From Apium graveolens (Eukaryota; Streptophyta; Magnoliopsida; Apiales; Apiaceae): a stretch of DNA of 64,000 nt. The translations under genes were made by a program, and so were the position numbers. Shown here piece by piece: positions 34,454-46,981 of the stretch. The notes under the pieces are model-generated. The model saw only the letters and a program-made list of their open reading frames with translations. It made no database searches and was not told the DNA's origin. The stretch is from the NCBI RefSeq assembly GCF_009905375.1, contig NC_133649.1, positions 235,256,201-235,320,200 on the forward strand, in the 5' to 3' direction. Every line of letters begins with the position of its first letter. Position 1 is the stretch's first letter.

Positions 34454-36826
34454 ATAAACAAGAAGGATGTTGGAGTTAAAATTCCTTTTCTAGACAAAGA
34501 TAATTATCACCACTAGAAGGTGAAGATGCACCTACATCTTCTTTGACAAGATGAGGCCTATGTGGATTGCATAGAGAGAGGTCCTCATGTACCAATGAGA
34601 GATGCAACTGGCAATGAGCCATCTGTTCCAAAACCAAGGCATGAATGGTCAGACCCTGATATTGAGCTAGTCAAGAAAGACAAGAAGATCATGAATATAT
34701 TGTTCAATGGAGTTGATGGTGATATGTTTGATAACATCATTAACTGCAAAACAGCCAAAGAGGTTTGGGACACAATCCAGATTATTTGTGATGGTATTGA
34801 GCAAGTAAGGGAGAATAAGATGCAGCTGCTAATTCAGCAATATGAGCACTTCCACTGTGAATTCTCTAGATTTCAAAAGCTACTAAATTCTCTAAAGTTG
34901 CATGGAAGAGTCTATCAAACAAAAGACTGTAACCTCAAGTTCCTGAGATCTCTTCCAAAAGAATGGAAACCAATGACAGTCTCATTGAGAAATTTACAGG
35001 ATTACAAGGAGTTCACCTTGGAGAGACTGTATGGAATCCTGAAAACATATGAGCTTGAAATAGAGCAAGATGAGAGGATGGAGAAAGGAAGGAAAAAGGA
35101 GGGTCCATAGCACTGGTTGCTGAGTTAGAGAAAGAGAAAGAGATGAAGGTAGAAGCTGTTGAGTCTACATCAAAGGTCTGTGAAAGCAAGGGTAAATGAA
35201 TGGTAGATGAAAATGAAGATCAGTTGAGCCAAGATGACATGGAAGATATTGATGAACATCTAGCATTCCTATCTAGAAGATTTGCCAAGCTCAAGTTCAA
35301 AAAGAATTTTGGAGCAGCCAAGCCAGATAGAAACATGGTGGATGCATCCAAATTCAAATGTTTCAAATGTGGCTTGGCAGGGCATTTTTCCAGTGAGTGT
35401 AGAAAGTATGATTCTAACAAGAAAAAGTTTGAGCCTATTGACTATAAACATAAATATTTTGAGTTGCTCAAATAAAAGGAAAGGGCTTTCATCACACAGG
35501 AGAATAATTGGGCTGTAGATGGATGGGATCAAGATGAAGAAACAAGCTATGTCAATCTAGCCCTAATGGCCAAATCTGATGAAATAGAAACAAGTTCTTC
35601 AAGTAATCAGGTAATCACCACTAACCTAGCACATTTATCTAAAACTGAGTGTAATGATGGAATCAATGACATGTCCACGAAATTATATCACTTGTGTGTT
35701 ACACTTAATTCCCTCACTAAGGAAAATGCTAAAATTAAATAAAAAAATTTGTTTTTAAGTGAGAGGGATAATGTGCAAGAGTCTCAGTTTATTGAATTTG
35801 AAAAATTGAGAATTGAGTGTAAGATTGCTAAGGATGAATTAACTGAGTCCTTGAAGAAAGAAGAGATTTTAAAGAAGCAGTTTGAATGAGAACAGGAAGT
35901 GATTAAGGCATGGAAATAATCCAGAGATGTCCATGCTCAAATCACTAAAGTTCAAGGTATTGAGTCCTTTTGTGATACAACCTGGAAGAAGAGTAAGGAG
36001 AACCTGGAATCCAATTTGGTTGAAGGATTGTTGACAGATGTGGACTCGACGGATGATAAAAATCATTCGTCGGATAATCAAAAGGATTATCCGTCGAGTG
36101 ACAAAGAGCCACATCCGTCACTGTGAGTAGACCTGTGAGCAAAGCTAAGCTTGCCAAGCTGAATGAGAAATATGGATCAGTTTCCAAAAACTTTGTTCCA
36201 GGATAATCAAGTCAAGTGAAGAAGGAGAAGAAAGTCAATGTTGGTCATCTGTCTATCAAACAATCGAATAACAAGTTGGAAAAGATTGAGGTTAAAGCAG
36301 AAGCTAAAAAGAAAAACAATAGAAATGGGAAAGTAGAAATTAACAAACATAACAATTATACACCTGATAAGTATGCACCAAGAAAAATCCGTGTTAAGTG
36401 TGGGAATGTTAATCACTTGTCTGTTAATTACAAACTTGCCATGCTTACTCCTATGTCTGCATCTCCCTCTTTTCCCAACATGACTGCTATGCCTACCATG
36501 CCATTGAATGCTATGTCTACTCAGAATATGAATGCACAATTTGCTAATATGCCATTTGTACCTAATCCTTATTATGCTGCATTTAGTATGCCTCAAATGC
36601 CATTTAGCATGTTTTACTGGAATAACATGTTTACAAATAGCATGCCTTTTCCTGTTAATCAAAATGTGCATGACAATTCTGTTTTAATGACTGGTTTCAA
36701 AGGTCCAACTCAGATAACTAAGGATGAATTTGAAATTCCCAAGTCAAATGAGATCAAACCTAAGAAACCAAAGAAGAAAGCTAACAAGGTAGGACCCAAG
36801 GAAACTTGGGTACCAAAATTAACTTG
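34454..36826 (+). pseudogene. gag: gag of element E
   Basis: It aligns with B Gag from the first codon, but the start is ATA (34454-34456) where B has ATG. TAG at about 34516 (a Trp codon in B) and TGA at about 34546 follow. A 27-base in-frame loss removes the KDGETLTDI block near 34860. The knuckle CFKCGLAGHFSSEC is intact (35358-35399). The coiled-coil region (35670-35890) has stops. A spacer at 36045-36120 carries four CGACGGAT/ATCCGTCG motifs in both orientations. The second knuckle has lost its last Cys (Tyr instead). It ends TWVPKLT-stop at 36826. Confidence 0.85.
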
Positions 36827-36860
36827 ATTTGATTTTGATGTTTGCAGGGAAATAGAAAGA
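36790..36860 (+). promoter_or_regulatory. Conserved gag-pol junction spacer of E
   Basis: After GTACCAAAATTAAC comes TTGATTTGATTTTGATG and then TTTGCAGGGAAA. The gag frame stops here and pol restarts in the -1 frame. Spacing is identical in D (13726-13775) and B (minus, about 2350-2290). TTTGCAG after a T-rich stretch looks like a splice acceptor. Confidence 0.45.
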
Positions 36861-38408
36861 ATCTTTGGTATCCGGATAGTGGTTGCTCAAGGCACATGAC
36901 TGGAGATTCTACCCTGCTCACTGAGTTTAAGGAAAGAGTTGGCCCAAGTATTACTTTTGGAGATGACAACAAGGGTTATACTGTGGGATATGGCTTGATT
37001 TCAAAATAAAATGTCATCATTGAAGAGGTTTCCCTAGTGAATGGTCTCAAGCACAATTTGTTGAGTATCAGCCAGCTTTTGATAAGGGCAATTTAGTAAC
37101 CTTCAATTCAGAAGCCTGTGTTATGACAAACAAAAAGAGCAACAAAGTGGTACTCACTGGAGTGAGAAAAGGAAATGTGTATCTAGCTGACTTCAACTCA
37201 TCAAATGCAGAATCTGTCACTTGTCTTCTCAGTAAAGCAAGTCAAGATGAAAGTTAGCTATAACACAAGAAGTTGTCCCATCTAAACTTCAAAACCATGA
37301 ATGAACTTGTCAAGAAAGAACTGGTTAGAGGTATTCCTCAAGTGGAGTTTACTAAGGATGGATTGTGTGATGCCTGCTAGAAAGGAAAGTAGATCAAAGC
37401 ATCATTCACAAAGAAGCTTGATTCAACAACTGAAGAACCTTTACAATTGTTATACCTGGATTTGTTTGGACCAGTCAATGTGTTGTCCATCTCAAGGAAA
37501 AGATTTTTCCTAGTAATTATGGATGATTTCTCAAAGTTCTCTTGGACATATTTCCTAAAGTCTAAAGATGAAGCTAGTGAAATCATCATCAATCACATAA
37601 GGCATGCCAACAATCATCCTGATTTTAAAGTAAGAAGAATCAGGAGTGACAATGGAACTTGAGTTCAAGAATTCTGTGATGAGATCATTTTGTGAAGAGA
37701 ATGGGATCATGCATGAGTTTTCTGTAGCAAGAACTCCATAACAAAATGGAGTAGTGGAATGAAAGAACAGATCTCTTATTGAAGCTGCAAGGACTAATGC
37801 TTGAAGAATCAAAGTTACCAATATATTTTTGGGCTGAAGCTGTGAATACTGCTTGCTACACTCAGAATATTTCTTTGGTTAATCAAGAAAAGTGCATGAC
37901 ACCCTACCAATTATTCAAGAATAGGAAGCCAACTCTAAATTTTCTTCATGTCTTTGGCTGCAAATGTTATATCTTCAGGAATCAAACTAATCAACATGGG
38001 AAGTTTGATGCTAAAGCAGATGAAGGAATTTTTGTTGGATATACTGTGGGAAAGGCATATAGAGTCTACAATCTAAGAACCAACATTGTTATGGAATCAA
38101 TGCATGTTGTGTTTGATGATAAAAAGATTGAAGGACTGCAGGATGGAGATTTCCATGAAAGCCTCAAGTTTGATAATGTGGAGATGGTTAGTGATGACAG
38201 TGATGATGAAAGTGATCAAGAAATAGTAAATAAGGATAATACAGAAAAATCTACAACTAATAAAGCACATAATTCAACATCTGTCGAGTTACAAAATGCT
38301 TCATCCGTTGGGAGACAATCTGCCTTATCCGTCGGGAGACAATCAGCTTCATCTGTCGGGACACAAAGTGCATCCTCCGTCAGAACATTAAGAGAAGCTG
38401 AAAGTTAG
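36844..38408 (+). pseudogene. pol: Protease and integrase of element E
   Basis: The protease motif is WYPDSGCSRHMTG, with Pro where B has Leu. Then come the pre-integrase and HHCC regions, with stops replacing Trp codons near 37257 and 37262 and further stops at 37378-37392. Core motifs are LDLFGPVNV, MDDFSKFSW (Val-Asp-Asp changed to Met-Asp-Asp) and RSDNGT; a shift at about 37661 follows. The Glu region reads PQQNGVVE-like text with stops. After WAEAVNTACYTQN the frame is open to 38408, ending in a spacer where SVG-encoding TCCGTCGGG motifs repeat four times (38285-38385). Confidence 0.85.
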
Positions 38409-40170
38409 AATATATCACTTACAGAAAGTTCCCCTTTCTCAAATCAATGATTCACAAACTCGGGGGGAGTTTCTCATAATCAAAACTCAGTCATACATCA
38501 AAACAACAATGAGGCCTCTTCATCTAGAGCTAATCTACTTCAACAAAGAAAATGGACTAAAGATCACCCCTTTAAGCTCATCATTGGTGATGCATATTCT
38601 AGATTTCAATCAAGAAGAGCAACTCAAAAAGAATGTCGATATAGCAGCTTTATCTAAGGAAGAACCCAAGAAGGTAGAAGAATCTTTGTTGGATCCTGAT
38701 TGGATTTTAGCTATGCAGGAGGAGCTAAACCAATTTAAAGGAACAAGGTATGGAAGCTGGTACCCAAACCTAAAGGAAAGAATCCAATTGACACCAAATG
38801 GGTATTCAGAAACAAGATGGATGAAAATGGCATTGTGGTCAGGAACAAAGCTAGATTGGTTACTAAGGGCTACTGTCAATAAGAAGGAATAGATTTTGAT
38901 GAAACCTTTGTTCCTGTTATAAGACTTGAAGCCATCAGAATCTTCTTAGCCTATGCAGCCCATGCCAATTTCAAGGTCTATCAAATGGATGTCAAAAGTG
39001 CCTTTCTAAATGGAGATTTGGAGGAGGAAGTCTATGTCAGTCAACATCCTGGTTTTGAAGATCCAAATTTTTCCAAAATATGTCTACTATCTTTTGAAAG
39101 CACCTTATGGACTTAAGCAAGCACCTAGAGCCTGGTATGATACTTTATCAAAGTTTCTTTTGGAAAATCACTGCACAAGAGGTACTGTTGATAAAACTTT
39201 ATTCTTTAGAAATGTTAATGGCTCTAGTATACTTGCTCAAATTTATGTAGATGATATTATATTTGGCTCTACAGATGAAAAACTTTGCAAAAAGTTTGCC
39301 AAATTGACGAAACGTATGAAATGGGCATGATGGGAGAACTAACTTACTTTCTTGGTTTACAAGTTAAGCAAGTTAGTGATGGAATATTCATTAGTCGAAC
39401 TAAATATATTCATGATATTTTAAAGAAGTTTGATCTAATGGATTGCACATCTGCAAAAATTCCCATGGACCACTGCAACTAAGCTTGAATTAAACATAAC
39501 TGAAAAGTTTGTGGATATTTCAAGCTATAGAGGCATGGTTGGCTCACTTCTATACTTAACAGCTAGTAGGCCAGATATAATGTTTGCTACTTGTTTTTGT
39601 GCTAGATTTCAGGCTGATCCTAGAGAACTCACTTAGTAGCTATTAAGAAAATTTTCAGATATCTCAAGGGAACACCAAAACTTGGCATTTGGTACCCTAG
39701 AGATTCTGGTTTTGATCTAACTGGTTATTCAGATGCAGATTATGCAGGTTGTAAAATAGACAGGAAAAGTACAACATGAAGTTGTCAATTTCTAGAGAAC
39801 AAGCTTGTGTCCTGGTTCTGTAAAAAGAAAAATTCAGTTTCTACTTCTACAGCTGAAGCTGAATATATTGTTGCTGGCAGTTGTTGTGCATAGATCTTGT
39901 AGATGAAAAACCAATTGTTGGACTATGGTCTACAAGTGGACAGAATTCCCATTTTCTGTGATAACACAAGTGCAATTTCCATCACTGAAAATCGAGTGCA
40001 GCATTCAAGAATAAAGCACATAGACATCAAGTACCACTTCATAAGGGAACATGTGATGAATGGTACTGTGGAACTTCATTTTGTTCCAAGTGAAAAGCAG
40101 CTTGCAGATATCTTTATCAAACCACTTAATGAATCCACCTTTTTAGGAATGGTAAGTGAGTTAGGTATGC
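38409..40170 (+). pseudogene. pol: Reverse transcriptase and RNase H of element E
   Basis: It begins near SLLDPDWILAMQEELNQF. RT blocks are [52 protein letters not shown] and the catalytic YVDD (39244-39255), which is intact, although shifts lie at about 38730, 38880, 39040, 39320 and 39475. RNase H blocks GYSDADYAGC, STAEAEYIVAG and CDNTSAISITENRVQHSRIKH follow, with stops at 39777 and 39889. It ends ADIFIKPLNESTFLGMVSEL. The enzyme would copy element RNA; this copy is dead. Confidence 0.85.
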
Positions 40171-40708
40171 TTAATTATTCTTTAATCATTTCAGATATTT
40201 TTGCAAGTTATAATGCATCCGGAAAATTAATTGATTTTTCAGCTTTGGATGAAATTTTGGCTAAGTCAAAAATTACATCCCGACGGATGCTTATTATCCA
40301 TCGAGTTTGGTCATCCGTCGGTATATTGTTTGTTAATAAAATCAATTATTTTTCTGGAGTGTTTTATAACTCGACGGATAATTGCTTTATCCTCATCCGA
40401 CGAATTGTCTCAATCTTAGCCGTCAGAATTCTAGACATTATCCTTCGGGTATACTTAAAGTTTGTAAGCATAACACGACAGATAATTGAAAGAATTTTAA
40501 CAGTTTATTTATTTTTAAACGGCTATTTTGGGCAATTTTAATTGGTTACTTTATTTTACTTTATTATTTTTGTTAGTTTATTTCTGAGGTAGTATAAAAG
40601 TAGAATTTATTTTTATTATACTCTTTTATCATTCTCAAGAATCAATTGCTCTAACTTATTTCTTCCTCAAAATCAAATACTCTCTCTGCAAATTTCAAAT
40701 CTTTAGCA
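40171..40708 (+). repeat. Spacer between pol and ORF3 of E with motif repeats
   Basis: The pol frame stays open to 40541 but encodes no known domain. The DNA carries about seven copies of CGACGGAT / CATCCGTCGG variants in both orientations (40278-40450). It ends with an A/T-rich leader before ORF3. It may be a pol tail, or a non-coding element read by chance. Confidence 0.55.
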
Positions 40709-42508
40709 ATGGCACCAGTAGTCAAAATCATGTGATTTATCTATGAAAAAAACAACTTCACAACTCTTGTGAACAAGGAGATTCAACAGTCTGGAGATTA
40801 TCACAAAAGGATGGATTTCGTAAAAGGCTGTAAACTCAACTATGCGATGCTGGAATCTCCCACAATCTACTGTAAGATTGTAGAGGAGATATGGACAACT
40901 GCTGTGTACAGCTCTACTGACAAAACCATAACTTTCACTCTCAAAGGTAAACAGTTTTGCATTAATAGTGATATCATTAAAACATGCTTTAAGATTTCAG
41001 ATAACACTACCACTGTTCCACACACTGATGCTGATATAGTTACCATGCTTAATTCTATGGGCTATGCACTTTCTACTTCTAAGTTAAGTGAAATTAGGAG
41101 GTTAGGTCTTAGAAAGGAATGAAGCTATTTGTGTGATGTGATAACTAAGGTATTTTCATATAAGATTAGTAACTTTGATTTTGTTAACATTTCCATGCTT
41201 AACATGCTTTATATGCTAGTTACTGTTAAGTACTTTAACTTCAGTGACTTAATCATATTTGAGTTAGGTTTTAAGTTAGGAGAACTCAATAAGAGAGGTA
41301 AAAGTGTCTATTATGCTAGATTCTTTATGATGCTTGATAACCATCTTATTGAGGACATTGCAATTGAGAACCCAACCAACAAGCTGAATTGTTGGGTTCA
41401 AGAAAGAAGAAATATTGCAGATCTTAATAGAGCAAATCACCACAAAGAGGCGCCCCTATTCTATTTTCCAGCCATGGAGGGACCTCAGGTAAGTAAGGTA
41501 AGCACCACTGTCTCCACTCTTCCAACCTCACCCATTTCTTTACCTTCTAGTATAGCTATGGCATCTGTGTCAATGACCCAACAGATGCCTACCCAAGCTA
41601 CCAAACCAACAATTTCAAAATCCAAAGCTAAGAAAGCCCCCTCTGGTTTCTCTCAAAAGAAACCAGTTACAAAATCTACTAAACACAAAGAGGGGAGTGT
41701 GAAGGTGAGTAAGCAAGGTGAGGGACAGGGTGAAAATCAAAGAAACCCTAAGGATAAGGCTGGTGAGATAAGTGTACCTAAGCCTAGCCACACCACAGTT
41801 TACCAACAAAATGTGGTTGTTAATAAGGAAATTAGCTCATTTCTAGTTTCATCCTCCCAAAAGGATGTTACTATTGAAATAAGCTCCCAACCAGGAGCAT
41901 AGGCTAAGAGGGTTAGGGACACCAGTTGACCACAGACTTATGCTAGAAAGAAAAGATCAAAAACCCTTGGGGATGCACAGGGAATACACACAGTGCAAAC
42001 TGGTGCTAAAGACCCAGTCACTGCACCTTCTCAAAGTCAGATTGATGTGTCTCCAATAAATGTGGAGTCAGAGCCAAAATCTTTAACAATTGAAGCACCT
42101 GAAACACCAAATTCACCCACACACTCACTGGATGTTGACATTATCAATACATCACTTCCAATTTCTCCATCTTTAACTCTGTTGGAGAAGCCAAAACTCC
42201 AAGCAAGTGAGCATCATCTTTTAGATGATTTGTTGGCTCACTTGCCAATTCTTTCTGAGTCTATTGAGACATATGTGCCCAAATTTTCATCAATATGCAC
42301 AGAGTTTACAATAGTCTACACTCTAAACTCATTCATTTCTTCTATCCCGGTGGATATCATTCATCCGTCGAGTAGTGATTGTATCCCAACGGATGTGCCC
42401 AACAGCAGTCATCCGTCGGCTAGTCAAACTACTACCCCGATGGATCTTTCTCATCCGTCGGGAGTCTCTGCATAACTTCAAATTTCTTCAATTATCACAA
42501 GTGCAGAG
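40709..42508 (+). pseudogene. Env-like ORF3 of element E, part 1 (before J)
   Basis: The frame starts at ATG 40709 (MAPVVKIM) and stays in one frame to the J insertion, broken only by stops at 40733, 41120, 41900, about 41928 and 42473. Residues about 20-230 form a compact domain: NKEIQQSGDYHKRMDFVKGC, VEEIWTTAVY, ITFTLKGKQFCINSDIIK, a helical block ending RKEWSYLC, and KSVYYARFFMMLDNHLIED. After that it is low-complexity, rich in Ser, Pro, Thr and Lys, with HPS-encoding CATCCGTCG motifs at 42345-42465. It resembles ORF3 of C. Such ORFs are called env-like, but there is no clear signal peptide or membrane segment here. Confidence 0.75.
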
Positions 42509-44182
42509 TGTTGGATTTTTAACGCAGCGGGGGCATGGAAAAACACTTTTACACATATAAAATCCAAATAAAAGCATACAGATCATGAATAAAAATTCGA
42601 GGGATCGAATCTAACCTTTAAAATTAATTCGGAGACAACGATCAGAGATCCTTAGCAGTTGCTCCTCAAGTGTGAAACACTCCACCGGTATCCACCAAGA
42701 AAACGATGTTAAGGAGGAGGAAGGAGGTGGAGAGAATTGGGTTTTCCAAACTTTTTGGGTTTTCGGGTTTGATATGGGTTAGAATAAAATAGGGTCTATA
42801 ATAGTGTATTTATAGGCAAAATTTTCAGCTGAAATTTTCCCATAAATAATATTATTATTATCCCATTTATTATTCTCATTAAAATTTTAAAACACCTTTT
42901 AATTATTAATCCTTTTTCTAAACACTTTAGAAATAATTCTCTCTCTTGATTTAATTTCCAAAAATTAAATCCTTAATTAATAATATTAAGAACTTTTCTT
43001 AATTAATTTATAATCAATTAAATCTCATTTAATCAATTATTAAATTTGCCAATTAATTATTTATTTCATAAATAAATAATTATTAGCCATTATTAATTAA
43101 TTCCTCCATCATTAAATCATTCTCTTTTTATGGTGTGACCCTGTATGTTCAATATTAAGCCGGTAGTAGAAATAAATAATAATAAAACTATTTTATCATT
43201 ATTTATATAAATTCTCTAATTTATTAAATATGATTAATTAATTAATCACATTTATTATACATCGTGATGGATAATTCTCAGCATATCGCGACTATCCGGA
43301 TAATATGAATTCACTGCTTAGAATACCAAGAACCTATTCAGTGAATAGTTACCGTACAATAAACTCCTTCTACCCTACAATGTCCCGATTAAATACAAGG
43401 CATGGATCTCGTGTCAAGCCTATCTAATTCAATCACTTTGCTCACCATTTACTATGCGTAGTTCTATGCAAATTAGAAACTCCTTTCTAATTTCATTTAC
43501 TCTGGCCAGAGATTCCTGAACTAGCATAAGTGGATCAGCCTTGAACATTCGCTTCCTTCACTGGAAGGGGTAGATCCTTTATTGATCATACACTATCTTC
43601 GTGTACAAATTCCTATACCCAGAAGAGCCCTAATAATTGTCCCTGGAGACTAAGAACTAAACCAAAGCATAGTTCAGTGTACACAAGATGACTATGATGA
43701 CCTCAAGTCTAAGGATACTTTTATAACTATCACTATGTGAACAACTGCTGACACGTGAGTGAACTCCATCAGTTGTTCAGCTGTGCGAGTCATGTTTAGT
43801 GGACTTATTCTATAATAAGCACCTACATACTAGCTATAGTGTCACCACACAAATGTCTATGAGAACAGACATCCTTCATAATGAATCAAGCATAGTATGT
43901 ACCGATCTTTGCGGATTATTAATTACCAGTTAGTAATCCTATGATCAGGAACTATTTAAGTTTAGAGTTATTATCTTTTAGGTCTCACTATTATGATCTC
44001 ATCATAATCCATAAAAAGCTTTACTCTAAACTATGGTATATCTTATTTAAATACTTAAATAGATAAAGCCCGTAATAAAAACAAAACAAGTTTTTGTTAA
44101 TATCAATGAAATCAAAACAGATTACACAGGAAGTTATTCCTAAATCCTAATACATGATTGGACTTAGGACATATTCCTTTCA
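42509..44182 (-). repeat. 3' LTR of element J
   Basis: 1674 bp, TGTTGG...CTTTCA on the plus strand. The minus-strand TATAAATA box is at 42814-42807. The middle is very AT-rich (42840-43260). There is no gene. Confidence 0.95.
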
Positions 44183-44193
44183 ATCTCCCACTT
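44183..44193 (-). other. Polypurine tract of element J
   Basis: The minus strand reads AAGTGGGAGAT directly before the 3' LTR, the usual plus-strand primer. Confidence 0.8.
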
Positions 44194-44850
44194 GTACTAA
44201 AGCCAATCACTCTGGTATCTAATACCCATCTCATCTTTATGACGATCAAAGTGACTTTCAAAAAGTAGCTTTGTAAGTGGGTCTGCTATGTTGTTATGTG
44301 TGTCAACTCTAATTCAATACAATACAAGAAATGTTACCGCGCTCCCACTAACCCTTTTGTAGACGCATGGTTCATCTGCGTTTTTGATAAAATCAAATTC
44401 TTTGATTGTCTCATCAAAACGGATATTCCATCTACGAGAAGCTTGCTTTAAACCACATATGGTTCGCAGCAGCTTACATACTAGGTTTTCATTTCTCTTG
44501 GAAAGAAAACCATCTGGCTAATTGCCAGATCTCATAGTCATAGTAAGCAGCAATCGCAAGCAAAATCCGAACTGATTTTAACAGGGCTACAGGTAAAAGG
44601 TTTCATCAAAGTCAATCCATTGCCTTTATTTGAATCCTTTTGCCACAAGCCTGGCCTTAAAGGTCTCCACCTGGCCATCTGCTATAATCTATCTTTTGTA
44701 TACCTTATACATAGATTCCATTCCGGATTTCATGGCACTATGCCATTTCTCTGAGTCAACACTACTCATAGCCTCATTATAGGTTACAGGGTCGTCATCA
44801 TCAATGATCGACAACTCATTGTCATTCTCAATGACAAGGCCATATTACCT
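44194..44850 (-). pseudogene. pol: Internally deleted RT/RNase H of J
   Basis: The minus strand shows the RT N-terminus (AMSSVDSEKWHSAMKSGMES, ARLVAKGF, CGLKQASR) with several stops, then, after a phrase like DEPCVYKRVSGSAVTFLVLY, it jumps to the RNase H end (NIADPLTKLL). The catalytic YVDD and most of RNase H are absent, so roughly 0.8-1 kb is missing compared with a full copia pol. The element could only have moved with help from a relative, if the deletion came before insertion. Confidence 0.75.
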
Positions 44851-45960
44851 CTCAGGTTGGCGAGACACTCTCCCTGATTTATGAATGGGCTGTTCCATAA
44901 AAGGTTGTTCAGTCAGAACAGGTGTTTCCACTTGAACCGTAGTAGTTTGTGCTTCTTGAACTTCATCAAGTTCAATTTTGCTCCCACTGTTTCCTTCAAG
45001 GATAAACTCCTTTTCCAAGAAGGTAGCATGTCTGGATACAAACACCCGATGATCGGTGTAAAAGTAATACCCTAAAGTCTCTTTAGGATATCCCACAAAA
45101 CTATATTTTACGGATCGATATTCCAGCTTGATATACTTACTTGACATAAGCTGGACATCCCCAAATCTTAACGTGTTTAAGACTCGGTTTCCTTTCTTTC
45201 CATATCTCATACGGAGTTTGAGGAACAGATTTGGAAAGCACCTTATTCAGTAAATATGCTGAGGTTTCCAATGCATAACCCCATAGGAATACTGGAAGAT
45301 TTGCATAGCTCATCATGGACCGAACTATGTCTAACAAAGTTCGATTTCTCCTTTCAGATACTAATCTGGAGGAGTCCACTGGGAGACTATACCATTTACT
45401 TTGAGATAATCCAGAAACTCTCCGTTCAAGTATTCACCACCTCGATCTAATTGAAGAGTTATAATACTATGTTTGGTTATTTCTCCACTTCATACTTATA
45501 TTCTTTGAACTTTTCAAAGGCCTCAGACTTGTGTTTCATCAAACACATATCCGAATCCAGATCTATCATCTATGAAAGTAATGAAGTATGAAAATCCACC
45601 CATGGCTTGCGTAGACATTGGTCCACATACATCTGTGTGTACCATTCCTAGCAAATTTGCAGCCCTCTCTCCATGTCTACGAAATGGAGACTGCAATGCC
45701 ACTATAAAGTGAGATTTTCATCATCCCTTTTCTTTTATTAGTTTGTTCAATCTGAAATAAATTATGTCACATACATACAGACCATTATTTAAAGCACCAC
45801 ATCCATAAAGAATATTATCTCTAAGAATAGAACATTCATTATTCTCAATAATAAATGAAAATCCAGCCAAGTCTAACATGGGAATAATATTCCTCACAAT
45901 CGAGGGAACAAAATAACACTTATTTAAAACAATAGTCTTGCCCGCAGGCATATGTAAATG
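44845..45960 (-). pseudogene. pol: Integrase of element J
   Basis: The pre-integrase region (45951-45721) has KTIVLNKCYFVPSIVRNIIP and LNNGLYVCDI-type blocks, typical of copia. The core between 45720 and 45380 is broken by stops. The C-terminal half (45379-44845) shows [37 protein letters not shown], and YFYTDHRVFVSRHATFLEKEF, ending with an acidic linker that leads to RT. A shift joins the two last pieces at about 45170. Confidence 0.8.
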
Positions 45961-46200
45961 AAATGATTCTACATCTTCAGCAACAACTCTTGCTCCATTT
46001 CCATCAGTAGAATCACCTCCTCTTCCTCAAGAGTCCTACTTCTCCTTGGTCCCTGCAACAAATTGCAGATTTGAGAACCACAGGCTGTATCTAATACCCA
46101 AGTAGAAATTTGATTTAATGACATATTCATTTCTATCATGAACATACCTGAATCAGAAGCGGTAGTCTCACTACCCTTCTTCTTCTTCAATTCTGCAAGG
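45961..46200 (-). pseudogene. pol: Protease of element J
   Basis: The aspartic protease region is STWVLDTACGSQICNLLQG: the family's DTG triad reads DTA here, which should impair catalysis. The C-terminal part shifts frame into a Glu-rich false frame near 46040. Confidence 0.7.
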
Positions 46201-46981
46201 TAAACCTTGCAGTTCCTCTTCCAGTGCCCCAGCTTGTTACATCGAAAGCAAACAACTTTGCTCTTGGGGTCTTCAGCTTTTGGTGGAACCGGCGTTTTCT
46301 CACCTACTTTCTTCTTCTTGGAAGGGTTCCTCTTCCTTTTCTTAGGATTGGAACCTTCACCAATTAGAAGAACAGAACTCTTCTTAGGGGAAAATTCGAT
46401 TCCGCAGTCTTCAACATGTTGTGGAGTTCAGTCAGGCTGACATCCAACTTATTCATGTGAAAGTTCACAACAAACTGCGAGAACGAACTCGAAAGCGATT
46501 GCAAGACCAAGTCTTGGCCCAGCTCCCCATCCATGGAAAAACCAAGTTGTCCAAGACGTTCAATCAAATTGATCATCCTAAGTACATGGTCATTCACAGA
46601 TGATCCCTCAGACATCCTACAACCGAACAACTCCTTCGATATCTCATATCGAGCTGTCCTCCCCGCCACATCATACAACTCTTGTAGATGCATGAGGATA
46701 GTGTGAGCATCCATATGCTCATGTTGCTTCTGTAGCTCAATGTTCATGGAAGCTAGCATGATGCATTGAGCAACATTTGCATCATCTATCCACTTACGAT
46801 ACACAACATGTTCATCATTATGTGCATCACTAGCAGGTTCAGTATGCTTAGGTGAGTCAATCACATATTCCAGCTTCTCAATCCTGAGAACAATTCTCAA
46901 GTTTCGAAGTCAGTCAGCATAATTAGGACCAGTCAATTTGTGAGCATCTTGTATGCTCCTGAGTGATAGTGCAGAAGACAT
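46201..46981 (-). pseudogene. gag: gag of element J
   Basis: It starts at ATG 46981 (MSSALSLRSIQDAHKLTG). A TGA at about 46910 replaces the conserved Trp of the YADW block. The rest is open to 46364: RIVLRIEKLEYVIDSP, YRKWIDDANVAQCIMLASM, AGRTARYEISKELFGCRM, GQDLVLQSLSSSFSQFVVNF. After a shift at about 46380 comes a Lys/Arg-rich stretch and one knuckle CFRCNKLGHWKRNC (46250-46209). It is a different Gag family from those of B, D and E. Confidence 0.85.
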
